Origin: DASQFQ01 sp963811595 | Lineage (GTDB): Bacteria > Actinomycetota > Thermoleophilia > Solirubrobacterales > Solirubrobacteraceae | Assembly (NCBI GenBank): GCA_963811595.1 | Contig: CAWERW010000002.1 | Coordinates: forward strand, 310,001 to 374,000 | DNA length: 64,000 nucleotides | Direction: 5' to 3' | Part shown: in pieces, positions 10,675 to 19,195 of the stretch | Layout of the letters: the number at the start of each line of letters is the position of its first letter | Position numbering within the stretch: position 1 is the first letter of the stretch | Made by a program: the position numbers and the translations under genes | Notes under the pieces: generated by a model | Told to the model about the DNA's origin: nothing | The model's database searches: none | Seen by the model: only the letters and a program-made list of their open reading frames with translations

Positions 10675-12414
10675 GTGTCCACGACCACCCGCGCCCGCAC
10701 CGAGCCGCCCACGCGCCCTCGCCGGCGCCGCTCGCGCCCCGAGCGCTTCGCCCCGCTCGCGCTGGCGGCGCTGCTCGCGCTCGGCGCCGGGATGTACCTC
10801 GGCGGCAAGTACGAGCCCGCCTCGGCGACGGTGGCGCGCGATTGGGCGGCCGCCTGGGAGCGCGGCGACTACGCCGTGATGCACAGCCTGCTGTCCGACG
10901 AGGCGCGCGATCGCGCCAGCCTGCGGCGCTTCGTACGCACCTATCGGGAAGCCGCCGAGACCGCGACGGTCAGCAAGCTCCGCGCCGGCGAGCCGCGTGA
11001 CGAGGGCGACGCCGGCTACACGCTGCCGGTCTCGATGGAGACACGCATCTTCGGCCGCCTGCGCGGCACGGTCCCCCTCCCGATCGTCGAGGAGGAGGAC
11101 GGCGCGGGCGTCGACTGGCGCGCGTCGCACGTCTACCCCGGCCTGCGCCCCGGCGAGAAGCTCGCGCGCGAGACCACGCTGGGCGAGCGCGGCGCGATCC
11201 TCGCGCGCGACGGGACGCCGCTGGCCGAGGGCCCCGACCGCCTGTCCGACCTGGGGCCGCTGGCCGCCGAGGTCGCCGGCCGCGTCGGCCCGGCGCCGCC
11301 CGAGCGCGCCGCCGAGCTCGCCCGCCGCGGCGTGCCCGAGGGCGCGCCGGTCGGCCTCAACGGCCTCGAGCGCGAGTTCGACGAGCGGCTGGCCGGCAGC
11401 CCCGGCGGCATCCTGCGCGCCGGCAAGCGCGTGGTCGCGCGCGCCGAGGCGCGCGACGGCACCGACGTGCGGGCGGCGATCGACCCCGACATCCAGCGCG
11501 CGGCGGTCGAGGCGCTGGCCGGGCGCTTCGGCGGCATCGCGGTGCTGCGCCCCGCCACGGGCGAGGTGCTCGGGCTCTCCGGCGTCGCGTTCTCGGCCCC
11601 CCAGCCGCCCGGCTCGACGTTCAAGATCATCACGCTCGCCGGCGCGCTCGAGGCCGGCAAGGTCAAGCCGAGCGCGAAGTTCCCCGTCCAGGTCTCGACC
11701 GAGATCGAGGGCGTCGAGATCCAGAACGCGCACGGCGAGGCGTGCGGCGGCTCGCTGAAGACCTCGTTCGCCGACTCCTGCAACTCCGTCTTCGCCCCCA
11801 TGGGGGCGGAGCTGGGCGCGAAACGGCTCGTCGAGACGGCCGAGCGCTTCGGCTTCAACCAGGACCCGGGCCCGCTGGGCGCCGCCCGCTCGACGATCCC
11901 GGCGGCCGACGAGATCGGCGACGACCTCGCGGTCGGCTCGTCCGCGATCGGCCAGGGCGTGGTGCTCGCCACGCCGCTCGAGCTCGCCACCGTGGCGGCG
12001 ACGATCGGGCTGCGCGGGCGCCGCGTCGCCCCGGTGCTCTCGCGCGGCGCGCAGGGCAAGGAGACGCGGGCCACGAGCGAGCGCACCGCCCGCGTGATCG
12101 CGCGCTACATGCGCGCGGTCGTGACGTCGGGCACCGGCGTCGGCGCCGCCGTCCCGGGCGTGAAGGTCGCGGGCAAGACCGGCACCGCGGAGCTGCGCAG
12201 CACGGTCAACGAGGATCCGGTGCCGGCCGAGCCCGGCGCCGCGCCGACGCCGCAGCCCGAGGAGGACAAGACCGACACCGACGCGTGGTTCGTCGGCTTC
12301 GCGCCCTACCGCAACCCGAAGGTCGCGGTGGCGGTGCTGCTCGTCGGCCAGGGCGCGGGCGGCGAGACCGCCGCGCCGGCGGCCAAGACGGTCTTCCAGG
12401 CCGCGGTCGGCTAG
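10675..12414 (+). CDS. penicillin-binding protein (class B transpeptidase, MecA_N-type)
   Basis: 579 residues. A basic cytoplasmic start and one membrane helix (about 25-43) lead to an NTF2-like MecA_N domain (about 50-155), a dimerisation-like region with RGAILARDG (172-180), and a transpeptidase domain. Active-site motifs are STFK (S314, K317), SCN (368-370) and KTG (501-503). It crosslinks peptidoglycan outside the membrane. The GTG start follows CATACT by six bases (probable leaderless -10). The gene is divergent from the MarP-like protease. Confidence 0.92.
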   Translation: MSTTTRARTEPPTRPRRRRSRPERFAPLALAALLALGAGMYLGGKYEPASATVARDWAAAWERGDYAVMHSLLSDEARDRASLRRFVRTYREAAETATVSKLRAGEPRDEGDAGYTLPVSMETRIFGRLRGTVPLPIVEEEDGAGVDWRASHVYPGLRPGEKLARETTLGERGAILARDGTPLAEGPDRLSDLGPLAAEVAGRVGPAPPERAAELARRGVPEGAPVGLNGLEREFDERLAGSPGGILRAGKRVVARAEARDGTDVRAAIDPDIQRAAVEALAGRFGGIAVLRPATGEVLGLSGVAFSAPQPPGSTFKIITLAGALEAGKVKPSAKFPVQVSTEIEGVEIQNAHGEACGGSLKTSFADSCNSVFAPMGAELGAKRLVETAERFGFNQDPGPLGAARSTIPAADEIGDDLAVGSSAIGQGVVLATPLELATVAATIGLRGRRVAPVLSRGAQGKETRATSERTARVIARYMRAVVTSGTGVGAAVPGVKVAGKTGTAELRSTVNEDPVPAEPGAAPTPQPEEDKTDTDAWFVGFAPYRNPKVAVAVLLVGQGAGGETAAPAAKTVFQAAVG

Positions 12415-12486
12415 GGGTCCGCCGGAGAACAGGCGGTGCGTCCGGGGCGGCCGAGCCGTGGATGCCGGGCGCCGCACGATGGTGAA

Positions 12487-12507
12487 GCCCATAGTGGGGT
12501 TATGGGC
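12487..12507. terminator. hairpin GCCCATA-N7-TATGGGC between convergent genes
   Basis: Perfect 7-bp stem with a 7-base loop in the 163-base gap between the PBP gene (ends 12414) and the convergent lipoprotein gene (ends 12578). No U-tract follows, which is usual in high-GC actinobacteria. It could serve both directions or be a protein site. I see no gene in this gap. Confidence 0.35.
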
Positions 12508-12577
12508 AAGCCGTCGGGTGGCGATCCGGCGCCGCGGATCGGCTGCATCCGGACGTACCGACTTCTTCGGCGGGCCC

Positions 12578-13138
12578 CTACACGTCGAGGTCGACGATGC
12601 CGACCTCGTCGATGTTCTCGGGGCTCTGGATCTTGAACTCGAGCGGGCGGTTCTGCAGCGCCTCGTTGGTGAGCTTGAACAGCAGCAGCGAGCCCTGGAT
12701 GACGCCCTCGCCCGCGGGCGACTGCGAGTCGGGCACGATCGTCTCCGGGCCCAGGTCGGTCGGCGCGTAGGCGAACACGTTCGCCACCGGGTCGAGCTCG
12801 ATCGGCTCGAACTCGTTCTCCTGCGTGTCGACGATCATGAAGTCCTCGGCGGCCGGCAGCGTCTTCTCCGACGTCGTGTTCTGCACCCGCAGCCAGATGC
12901 CGAACCACGCCTCGTCCGCCTTCGGCGGCAGCGTGCCGTCGGGCAGGCCCTTCAGGTAGACCTGGTCCTCGACCGTGTGCTGGTTGATGATCCGCGACAG
13001 CTGGACCTGGTACTTGAGCTCGCCGATGTCGATGTAGAGACCCTCGGTCTCGCCCGCCGTGCGGACCTCGAGCTTGTTCCCGCAGCCCGCCAGCGCCAGG
13101 GTGCCGGCGAGGGCGAGGACCATGAGCAGGCGGGTCAT
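12578..13138 (-). CDS. lipoprotein with DUF4352-like extracellular domain
   Basis: 186 residues. The signal peptide ends in the lipobox LALAGC (Cys about 19). The mature domain contains VRVQNTTSEK, then a region resembling the beta-sandwich of DUF4352/TRF2-like lipoproteins (about 80-170). The ATG at 13138 was chosen because it starts the signal peptide. Its maturation would need Lgt, encoded at 23330-24106. No enzymatic residues are evident; a role in binding or scaffolding at the membrane surface is inference. Confidence 0.75.
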   Translation of the reverse strand: MTRLLMVLALAGTLALAGCGNKLEVRTAGETEGLYIDIGELKYQVQLSRIINQHTVEDQVYLKGLPDGTLPPKADEAWFGIWLRVQNTTSEKTLPAAEDFMIVDTQENEFEPIELDPVANVFAYAPTDLGPETIVPDSQSPAGEGVIQGSLLLFKLTNEALQNRPLEFKIQSPENIDEVGIVDLDV

Positions 13139-13151
13139 CACGGCGCGCAGT

Positions 13152-13646
13152 CTAGATCCCCGCGACGGTCGCTCGCGTGCCGCGCTTCTCGTTGTCCTCG
13201 AGGATCGAGCGCAGGCGCCGCAGCGCCTTCGCCGACTTGCGCTTGTACCAGCCGCGGAAGCCGAAGGCCTCGACCAGGCGGTCGGTCGGCAGCGCCGGCT
13301 CGGTCTCGAAGACGAAGTTGACGCGCGTGGCGCCACCGGGGGCAGACTCGAGCGTCCAGCTCGCGAAGGTCTTGATGCGGTTGAACTTGCCGCCGCGGCC
13401 CATCGCCACGATCTCGCGCGGCGGATCGACCGAGACGAACGTCAGGTCGCTCCAGCCGAAGCGCTGGCGCGGCGCGTCCATCTTGTAGCGCGCCCCGGCC
13501 CCTCGCCCGAACGAGTCCACCCGCGTGAGCCGCCAATCCTTCAGGTAATGGTCGGAGAACTCGGGGTGGTTCGCGATGTCGGCGAGGTACTCGAAGATCT
13601 CCTCGCGCGGGCGGTCGATCGTGATGGAGAGCTCGACGGGGTCCAC
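13152..13646 (-). CDS. SRPBCC/START-like (polyketide cyclase family) protein
   Basis: 164 residues with SRPBCC hallmarks: an opening strand (VELSITIDRPREEIFEYLAD), the helix-grip middle and a hydrophobic final helix. These cytoplasmic proteins bind lipids or other hydrophobic ligands; the ligand is unknown. A GTG start at 13646 was chosen to include the first conserved strand. It lies 13 bases after the stop of the small cysteine-rich gene, so the two probably form an operon. Confidence 0.78.
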   Translation of the reverse strand: MDPVELSITIDRPREEIFEYLADIANHPEFSDHYLKDWRLTRVDSFGRGAGARYKMDAPRQRFGWSDLTFVSVDPPREIVAMGRGGKFNRIKTFASWTLESAPGGATRVNFVFETEPALPTDRLVEAFGFRGWYKRKSAKALRRLRSILEDNEKRGTRATVAGI

Positions 13647-13659
13647 GACCCCCGGAGTT

Positions 13660-13911
13660 CTACCGGCTTCGGACGCGGACGGCCCGCTTGTGCTCGGGCG
13701 AGCGGACGAGCTCGGACCGTTGCGGGGCCTCGCGGCGCCGCGGGCGGCAGAGCTCGCACACGATCCGCTCGGCGTAGAGGTAGACCCGCTCGCCGACCAG
13801 CGGCGTGCGGTGGCAGTGGACGCAGAGCGGCCGCTCGTCGGACAGCGCGCCGACGCTCCTACGCAGCAGCGCGCGCTCCATGGGCGCGGTGGCGGAGAGA
13901 ACGGAAAGCAT
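13660..13911 (-). CDS. small two-CXXC (zinc-binding-like) protein
   Basis: 83 residues. Two Cys pairs, CVHC and CELC, lie 19 residues apart around VGERVYLYAE, suggesting one structural zinc site. The C-terminal tail is strongly basic. The start is uncertain: ATG 13911 is used, with alternatives at 13971 (20 residues longer) and 13890. It precedes the SRPBCC gene by 13 bases. I do not recognise the family; a regulatory or RNA/DNA-binding role is only a guess. Confidence 0.6.
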   Translation of the reverse strand: MLSVLSATAPMERALLRRSVGALSDERPLCVHCHRTPLVGERVYLYAERIVCELCRPRRREAPQRSELVRSPEHKRAVRVRSR

Positions 13912-14066
13912 GGTTTCGAGTGCTTCGCCGTCGGGCACCCGAGCCCTTCTGGAAACCGGCTCCCCACCCACCCTCGGGTCGCGACCCCATTGACCGTCTG
14001 CGTATCATTGCCGATGGAGGTCGGGTCGCTGGAACGGCGCGTGCGCGCGCCAGAGGAGAGAGAGTG

Positions 14067-14555
14067 ATGGACCCACGCACGCCCAGCGAAGTCGAGGCGA
14101 CCGGAACCCTGCCGCTCAGCGGTGAGGGCACCGTTTCGCCTCTCACAGAAGAAGAGCAGGCGGCGCCCGCCGCCGCGCGCCCGGACTGGGTCGACGAGAC
14201 CCGCGCGGGCCTGACCGTCCCCGGCAAGTACCTCGCCTACGAGGACGCCGGCCGGCGCGTCGTCGCGCCCGTGTCGCGCGAATGGACGCGGATCGGCCGC
14301 TCGCTGTCGGCGGACATCCGCTTCGACGACGCGACCGTGTCGCGCCGTCATGCGCTCGTCGTCAACCAGGCCGACGGCGTACGGGTACTCGACGACCGCT
14401 CGCTCAACGGCGTCTACGTCAACGGCGAGCGCGTCGACTGGGCGCCGCTGACCGACGGCGCCGAGATCGCCATCGGGCGCCACACCATCCACTACTTCGA
14501 CACCGCCACCGTCGGCTCGGGCCAGTCGGCCCCGCCGGCCGCCGTCGCCGAGTAA
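14067..14555 (+). CDS. FHA-domain protein
   Basis: 162 residues. A disordered acidic N-terminus (1-50) precedes a forkhead-associated domain (about 62-145) with GRSLSADI, SRRHA and NGVYVNG motifs, so it should bind phosphothreonine on a partner, probably a Ser/Thr kinase substrate. Its start is supported by the purine-rich GAGGAGAGAGAG just upstream. It is followed 25 bases later by a ParA ATPase gene. A second FHA protein is at 36611-37285. No Ser/Thr kinase is encoded in the window. Confidence 0.9.
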   Translation: MDPRTPSEVEATGTLPLSGEGTVSPLTEEEQAAPAAARPDWVDETRAGLTVPGKYLAYEDAGRRVVAPVSREWTRIGRSLSADIRFDDATVSRRHALVVNQADGVRVLDDRSLNGVYVNGERVDWAPLTDGAEIAIGRHTIHYFDTATVGSGQSAPPAAVAE

Positions 14556-14580
14556 CCGCTCGCTACAGTCTCGGCCCTTC

Positions 14581-15366
14581 ATGGCCGAGACGATCGCGGT
14601 CCTTTCCCTCAAGGGCGGGACCGGCAAGACGACCACGGTTCGGACCCTCGCCGACGTGCTGCGGCGCGTCGGCCTGGACGTCCTGACCATCGACCTCGAC
14701 CCGCAGGGGAACCTGTCGGACTACTTCGACGTGCCGCCCGACGCGGCGCCGACGGTCGCCGACGTGCTCGCGGGCGAGGCCAAGGCCTCGGAGGCCGTCC
14801 ACGACGGGATCATCCCCGCGACGCCGATCCTCGCCGAGGTGGAGCGCTCGATGTCGGGCAAGATGGGGCGGGAGCTCGTGCTGCGCAAGGCGCTGAAGGG
14901 CCCGCGGCAGAGCCACGACGTGATCCTCATCGACTGCCCGCCCGCGCTCGGGCTGCTGACCGTCAACGGGCTCGTGGCGGCCGACTGGGCGATCGTGAGC
15001 GCCGAGGCGCAGTACTTCGCGCTCCAGGGCGTGCAGGGCGCGCTCGACGTGATCGAGCAGGCGAAGGAGTACTACAACCCCGACCTCGAGCTCGTCGGCG
15101 TGCTGATGAACATCGCCGACATGCGCACCGTGCACTCGCGCGAGGCCTACGAGACGCTCGCCGAGCACTTCCCCAAGACCGTCTTCAAGACCGTCATCCG
15201 CTCCTCGATCGCCTACGCGGAGTCGGCGGAGAGCGCGAAGTCGATCCTCGACCACCGGCCCGACCTCGGGGCGGACTACCTGGCGCTGGCCGACGAGCTG
15301 CTCAAGCGGATCGGGCTCGACGCCCCGCGGCGCAAGCTGCGCCCCATGCTCGCCCCCGCGGGGTAG
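14581..15366 (+). CDS. ParA-family ATPase
   Basis: 261 residues with a deviant Walker A (KGGTGKTT, residues 11-18), DPQGNLS (Walker A'-like) and LIDCPPALG (Walker B). Similar to chromosomal Soj/ParA and orphan ParA proteins that position cargo on the nucleoid. No parB or parS is next to it, so it is more likely an orphan positioning ATPase than the chromosome-segregation ParA. It may work with the upstream FHA protein. A -10-like TACAGT lies 11 bases before the ATG. Confidence 0.9.
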   Translation: MAETIAVLSLKGGTGKTTTVRTLADVLRRVGLDVLTIDLDPQGNLSDYFDVPPDAAPTVADVLAGEAKASEAVHDGIIPATPILAEVERSMSGKMGRELVLRKALKGPRQSHDVILIDCPPALGLLTVNGLVAADWAIVSAEAQYFALQGVQGALDVIEQAKEYYNPDLELVGVLMNIADMRTVHSREAYETLAEHFPKTVFKTVIRSSIAYAESAESAKSILDHRPDLGADYLALADELLKRIGLDAPRRKLRPMLAPAG

Positions 15367-15376
15367 CCTCGGTGGG

Positions 15377-16108
15377 GTGAAGCGCGCGGCCCTCCTGCTG
15401 CTGCTCGTGCTCGCCGGCTGCGGCTCGGAGGACGAGCCCGCGCCGCCGGCGTTCTCGCTGGCCGAGGGCGATGTCGCCGAGGCGGCCGTCCACACGCGGT
15501 CCGAAGCGCCCGACGGCCGCTACCTGACCGCCCGCGTGCTCCGGCCGACGCAGCTCCGCTCTACGCCCGGCGGGCGCGTGCTGCACCGGCTCGGCCGGCG
15601 CACGGAGTTCGGCTCCCGCCGCGTGCTCGCCGTCACGGCCCGCCGCGCCGGCTGGCTGCGCGTCGTCGCGAGCGAGCGCCCGAACGGCCGCGAGGGCTGG
15701 GTGCCGGAGGCCAACGTGCGGCTCGGCGCCACGGACTACTCCGTCCACATCGACCGCTCGGCGCGGCGCCTGACGCTGCGCCGCGCCGGCCGGCGGGTGC
15801 GCTCGTTCTCGGTGGCGGTCGGCCGCCCGGGCACCGAGACGCCGACGGGCCGCTTCGCGATCACCGACGAGCTCCAGCCGACCGACCCGGCCTCGCCCTA
15901 CGGCTGCTGCGCGCTCGCGCTCTCGGGCCACCAGACGAAGCTGCTCCCCGGCTGGCCCGGCGGAGACCGGCTCGCGATCCACGCGACGCCGCAGGTGGAG
16001 ACCGTCGGCCGCGCGGCGTCTCTGGGCTGCCTGCGCGGGCGCCCCGGGGACGTGCGGCGGCTGATGAGCACGGTGCCGGTGGGCACGCCGGTGTTCATCC
16101 GCGCCTAG
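15377..16108 (+). CDS. L,D-transpeptidase (YkuD) lipoprotein
   Basis: 243 residues. The signal peptide has lipobox VLAGC (Cys about 15). An SH3-like region (about 55-115) is followed by a YkuD domain with catalytic H202 and the SLGC motif (S216, C218). It forms 3-3 crosslinks in peptidoglycan or anchors proteins, acting outside the membrane as a lipoprotein. The GTG start at 15377 follows TAGCCT by seven bases, a typical leaderless layout in this window. Confidence 0.9.
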   Translation: MKRAALLLLLVLAGCGSEDEPAPPAFSLAEGDVAEAAVHTRSEAPDGRYLTARVLRPTQLRSTPGGRVLHRLGRRTEFGSRRVLAVTARRAGWLRVVASERPNGREGWVPEANVRLGATDYSVHIDRSARRLTLRRAGRRVRSFSVAVGRPGTETPTGRFAITDELQPTDPASPYGCCALALSGHQTKLLPGWPGGDRLAIHATPQVETVGRAASLGCLRGRPGDVRRLMSTVPVGTPVFIRA

Positions 16109-16959
16109 GTCAACGCCCGAACATCCGCCCCCTGCGGCTCGAACGGCACCCGCATGACCTCGGCCCACCCGTCGACCTCCACGCGCAGGCGCTCGACCAC
16201 CCCCGCCGTCGCGTCGTAGACGCTCCACACGAGCACGCTCGGACCCGCGCCGGAGATCGTGGCGCCCAGCGCCCCGAACTCGGCCGCCCGCGCCACCAGC
16301 GCCAGCGACTCCGGGTACAGGGCGGCGCGGCGCGGCTGGTGCAGCCGGTCCGCCAGCCCGCGCGCCACCAGATCGAGGCGGTTCTGGGCCAGCCCGAGCA
16401 CGAGCAGCGAGGCGTGGGCGACGTTGAAGACCGCGTCGGCCATCGGCACGGACGCGGGCAGCGCGGCGCGCGCCTTCGACGTGCGCACGTGGCGGTGCGG
16501 GACGACGAGCACCGCCTCGAGGCCGGCCGGCGGGTCGAAGCGCTCGGCGCGCCCGTCGGCGGAGACCACGAAGCCGCCGAGCAGCGCCGCGGCCACGTTG
16601 TCGCCGTGGCCCTCCAGCTCGGCCGCGAGCGCGAGCACGTCGGCGTCGAGCTCGAAGATCGAGTCGGCGGCCAGCAGGCCGGCCACGTAGGCGGCCGCGC
16701 TCGTGCCGAGGCCGCCGGAGAGCGGGATGTCCGACGTGATGCGGAACTCGAACGCGTCCGGCGCGTGCAGGCGCGCGAAGCCGCGCACCACGAGGTTGCG
16801 GCGGTCGCGCGCGATCGAGAGGTCGGTGATGACCGCGAAGCGCCCCGTCTCCACCACCTCGACCTCGATGTGCATCGCCAGCGCCGCGGCGAGCACGTCG
16901 AAGCCCGGGCCGAGGTTCGCGGAGGAGGCCGGGACGCGGATCCGGCGCCGCCGCCTCAC
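16105..16959 (-). CDS. thrB: homoserine kinase
   Basis: 284 residues, GHMP kinase family: ATP + L-homoserine to O-phospho-L-homoserine, in threonine synthesis. PASSANLGPGFD (about 10-21) and the ATP-binding loop IPLSGGLGTSAAA (about 78-90) are diagnostic, and ISGAGPS near the C-terminus is GHMP motif 3. The GTG at 16959 overlaps the thrC stop as GTGA. Last gene of the lysA-hom-thrC-thrB operon. Confidence 0.95.
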   Translation of the reverse strand: MRRRRRIRVPASSANLGPGFDVLAAALAMHIEVEVVETGRFAVITDLSIARDRRNLVVRGFARLHAPDAFEFRITSDIPLSGGLGTSAAAYVAGLLAADSIFELDADVLALAAELEGHGDNVAAALLGGFVVSADGRAERFDPPAGLEAVLVVPHRHVRTSKARAALPASVPMADAVFNVAHASLLVLGLAQNRLDLVARGLADRLHQPRRAALYPESLALVARAAEFGALGATISGAGPSVLVWSVYDATAGVVERLRVEVDGWAEVMRVPFEPQGADVRALT

Positions 16960-17975
16960 GATCCGAGGACGGCCTTCTCGACCGCGTCGATGTCGGGCTC
17001 GCAGGGCACCACCGAGCCCGCGTGGCCGAGCGCCACCTGCGGATCCTTCAGCCCGTGGCCGGTGAGCACGCACACGATCCGCGCGGCGCCCTCCGGGCCG
17101 TGCTTGAGCAGCCCCGCCACGCCCGCGGCCGACGCCGGCTCGCAGAACACGCCCTCGTGCGCCGCCAGCCAGCGGTAGGCGTCGAGGATCTCCGCGTCGG
17201 AGACCGCGCGGATGTCGCCCTGGGACGCCGTCATCGCCGCCATCGCCTCCTCCCAGCGCGCCGGGTTCCCGATGCGGATCGCGCTCGCGACCGTCTCGGG
17301 GTTCGCCACCGGCTCGCCGTGCACGAGCGGCGCCGAGCCCTCGGCCTGCCAGCCCAGCATCCGCGGCGCCGCGCCCGCCTCCTGAAAGCCCTTCCAGTAG
17401 GCGGTGATGTTGCCCGCGTTGCCGACCGGGATGCAGAGCGCGTCGATCTCACCGATCTCGTCGATCACCTCGAAGGCCGCCGTCTTCTGCCCCTCCAGCC
17501 GGTACGGGTTGACCGAGTTCACCAAGGCGATCGGATGGCGCTGGACGAGCTCGCGCACGAGCTTCAGCGCCGCGTCGAAGTTGCCCCGCAGCGCGATCAC
17601 GCGCGCCCCGTGCATCAGCGCCTGGGCGAGCTTGCCGGTCGCGATCTTGCCCTCGGGCACGATCACCGCGCCGGTCAGCCCCGCGCGGCCGGCGTAGGCC
17701 GCAGCGCTCGCCGCCGTGTTGCCCGTCGAGGCGCAGATCACGGCCTCGGCCCCGTCGCGCAGCGCGGCGCTCACCGCGCACGTCATCCCGCGGTCCTTGA
17801 ACGAGCCGGTCGGGTTCGCGCCCTCGAACTTCAGCCACACGTCGGCGCCCACGCGCTCCGACAGCCGCGTCGCCGGGATCAGCGGCGTCGAGCCCTCCAG
17901 CAGCGTCACGACAGGATCGCCGTCCGCGAACGGCAGCCGGTCCCGGTAACGCTCGATGAGGCCGACGCGGCTCAG
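16956..17975 (-). CDS. thrC: threonine synthase with apparent CTG start
   Basis: 339 residues, PLP-dependent: O-phosphohomoserine to threonine. The PLP lysine is in TGSFKDRG (near residue 57), and TGNTAASAAAYAGRAG and GNAGNI (phosphate binding) are present. The family N-terminus (GLIERYRDRLP) lies in frame right after a CTG at 17975 that overlaps the hom stop as CTGA. No ATG, GTG or TTG occurs between the hom stop region and this conserved start, and the next in-frame GTG would delete it. A CTG start by coupled re-initiation is therefore the best reading. Confidence 0.93.
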   Translation of the reverse strand: MSRVGLIERYRDRLPFADGDPVVTLLEGSTPLIPATRLSERVGADVWLKFEGANPTGSFKDRGMTCAVSAALRDGAEAVICASTGNTAASAAAYAGRAGLTGAVIVPEGKIATGKLAQALMHGARVIALRGNFDAALKLVRELVQRHPIALVNSVNPYRLEGQKTAAFEVIDEIGEIDALCIPVGNAGNITAYWKGFQEAGAAPRMLGWQAEGSAPLVHGEPVANPETVASAIRIGNPARWEEAMAAMTASQGDIRAVSDAEILDAYRWLAAHEGVFCEPASAAGVAGLLKHGPEGAARIVCVLTGHGLKDPQVALGHAGSVVPCEPDIDAVEKAVLGS

Positions 17976-19195
17976 GTGAACTCCTCGTCGATCACGCGGA
18001 TCGCCCGCGGCGGCGAGCGCATGAAGTCGAGCTGGCCGATCAGCCGCAGCGCGCCGTACAGCCGCGACTCGAGCAGCGGGTGCAGGACCATGACGAGCCG
18101 GGCGTTCTCCCCCAGCCCCTCCTGGACGACGGACTTCACCGACGCGCCCTGCATGCCCAGGATCTCGGCGACCTGGGCGAGCACGCCCGGGCGGTCGGCG
18201 ACCTCGAGATGCAGGTAGAACGCCGACGAGACGTCGGTCACGAACGGGAGCTCGGCGGTGGTCTCGGGCGTCGTGGCGGGCGGGATCATCGCGGAGATGA
18301 CGTCGCCCAGCACTGCACTGGCGGTCTGCGGCCCGCCCGCGCCCGGCCCCGACAGCGTGATCTCGGTGATCGCGTCGGACTCGACGGTGACGGCGTTGAA
18401 CGGCCCGTGCACGCTCGCCAGCGGGTGCTCGGCGTACAGGAAGGCCGGGTGCACGCGCACGTTGATGCCGCCGCCGATCCGCTCCGCGGTGCCGATCAGC
18501 TTCAGCCCGAGACCGAGCTCCTGCGCGTAGGCCATGTCGTCGGCGGTGATCTGCTCGATCCCCTCGTAGCGGACCTGGTCGAGGTGCACGGGCGTCGAGA
18601 ACGCCAGCCGCGCGAGGATCGCCATCTTGGCCGCGGCGTCCTTGCCCGTGACGTCGTCGGTCGGGTCGGCCTCGGCGTACCCCAGAGCCTGCGCCTGCCC
18701 GAGCGCCTCGTCGTAGGAGATCCCCGCGGCCGCCATCTCGGTGAGGATGTAGTTCGTCGTCCCGTTGACGATCCCGTGCACGCGCTCGATGCGCGCGCCC
18801 GCCAGCGACTCCTGGAGCACGCGGATGACCGGTACGACGCCCGCCACCGCGCCCTCGAAGCGCAGCTGCACCCCGTGCTCGCGCGCGGCCGCCCACAGCT
18901 CCTCGCCGTGCACCGACAGCAGCTGCTTGTTGGCCGAGACGACGTGCTTGCCGGCCTGCATGGCCGCCAGCACGTACTCGCGCGCCGGCTCGAGCCCGCC
19001 GATCAGCTCGACGATCAGGTCCGAGCCCGCGAGGATCTCCTCGAACGTGCCGCGCGAGCGCGTCAGCACGCCGGCGAGCTCGGGGCGCGCGCCGGTGATC
19101 GGCTCGATCGCGTCGGCGCGCTCGGCCAGCAGCGCCTCGAACGCGGAGCCGACCGTGCCGTGGCCGAGCAGGCCGACCCTAAACGTCTCGGGCAA
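17972..19195 (-). CDS. hom: homoserine dehydrogenase
   Basis: 407 residues; reduces aspartate semialdehyde to homoserine with NAD(P)H. Rossmann motif GHGTVGSA (about 11-18), catalytic-domain signature GIVNGTTNYIL, and the AEADPTDDVTGKDAA segment. The C-terminal 80 residues form an ACT domain (LEVADRPGVLAQVAEIL), so feedback inhibition by threonine is expected. The TTG start at 19195 is supported by GGAGG six bases upstream, and it overlaps the lysA stop by 17 bases. Confidence 0.95.
   Translation of the reverse strand: MPETFRVGLLGHGTVGSAFEALLAERADAIEPITGARPELAGVLTRSRGTFEEILAGSDLIVELIGGLEPAREYVLAAMQAGKHVVSANKQLLSVHGEELWAAAREHGVQLRFEGAVAGVVPVIRVLQESLAGARIERVHGIVNGTTNYILTEMAAAGISYDEALGQAQALGYAEADPTDDVTGKDAAAKMAILARLAFSTPVHLDQVRYEGIEQITADDMAYAQELGLGLKLIGTAERIGGGINVRVHPAFLYAEHPLASVHGPFNAVTVESDAITEITLSGPGAGGPQTASAVLGDVISAMIPPATTPETTAELPFVTDVSSAFYLHLEVADRPGVLAQVAEILGMQGASVKSVVQEGLGENARLVMVLHPLLESRLYGALRLIGQLDFMRSPPRAIRVIDEEFT

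Noticed and set aside
14581..15366. Chromosome-partition locus (parABS) or replication origin near the ParA gene
   Set aside because: No ParB gene, no parS palindrome, no dnaA, gyrB or rnpA neighbours.
16956..18896. 646-codon frame that would extend thrC upstream to a canonical start
   Set aside because: It would read through almost all of hom in a wrong frame with Arg-rich nonsense; ThrC homologues begin near 17975.
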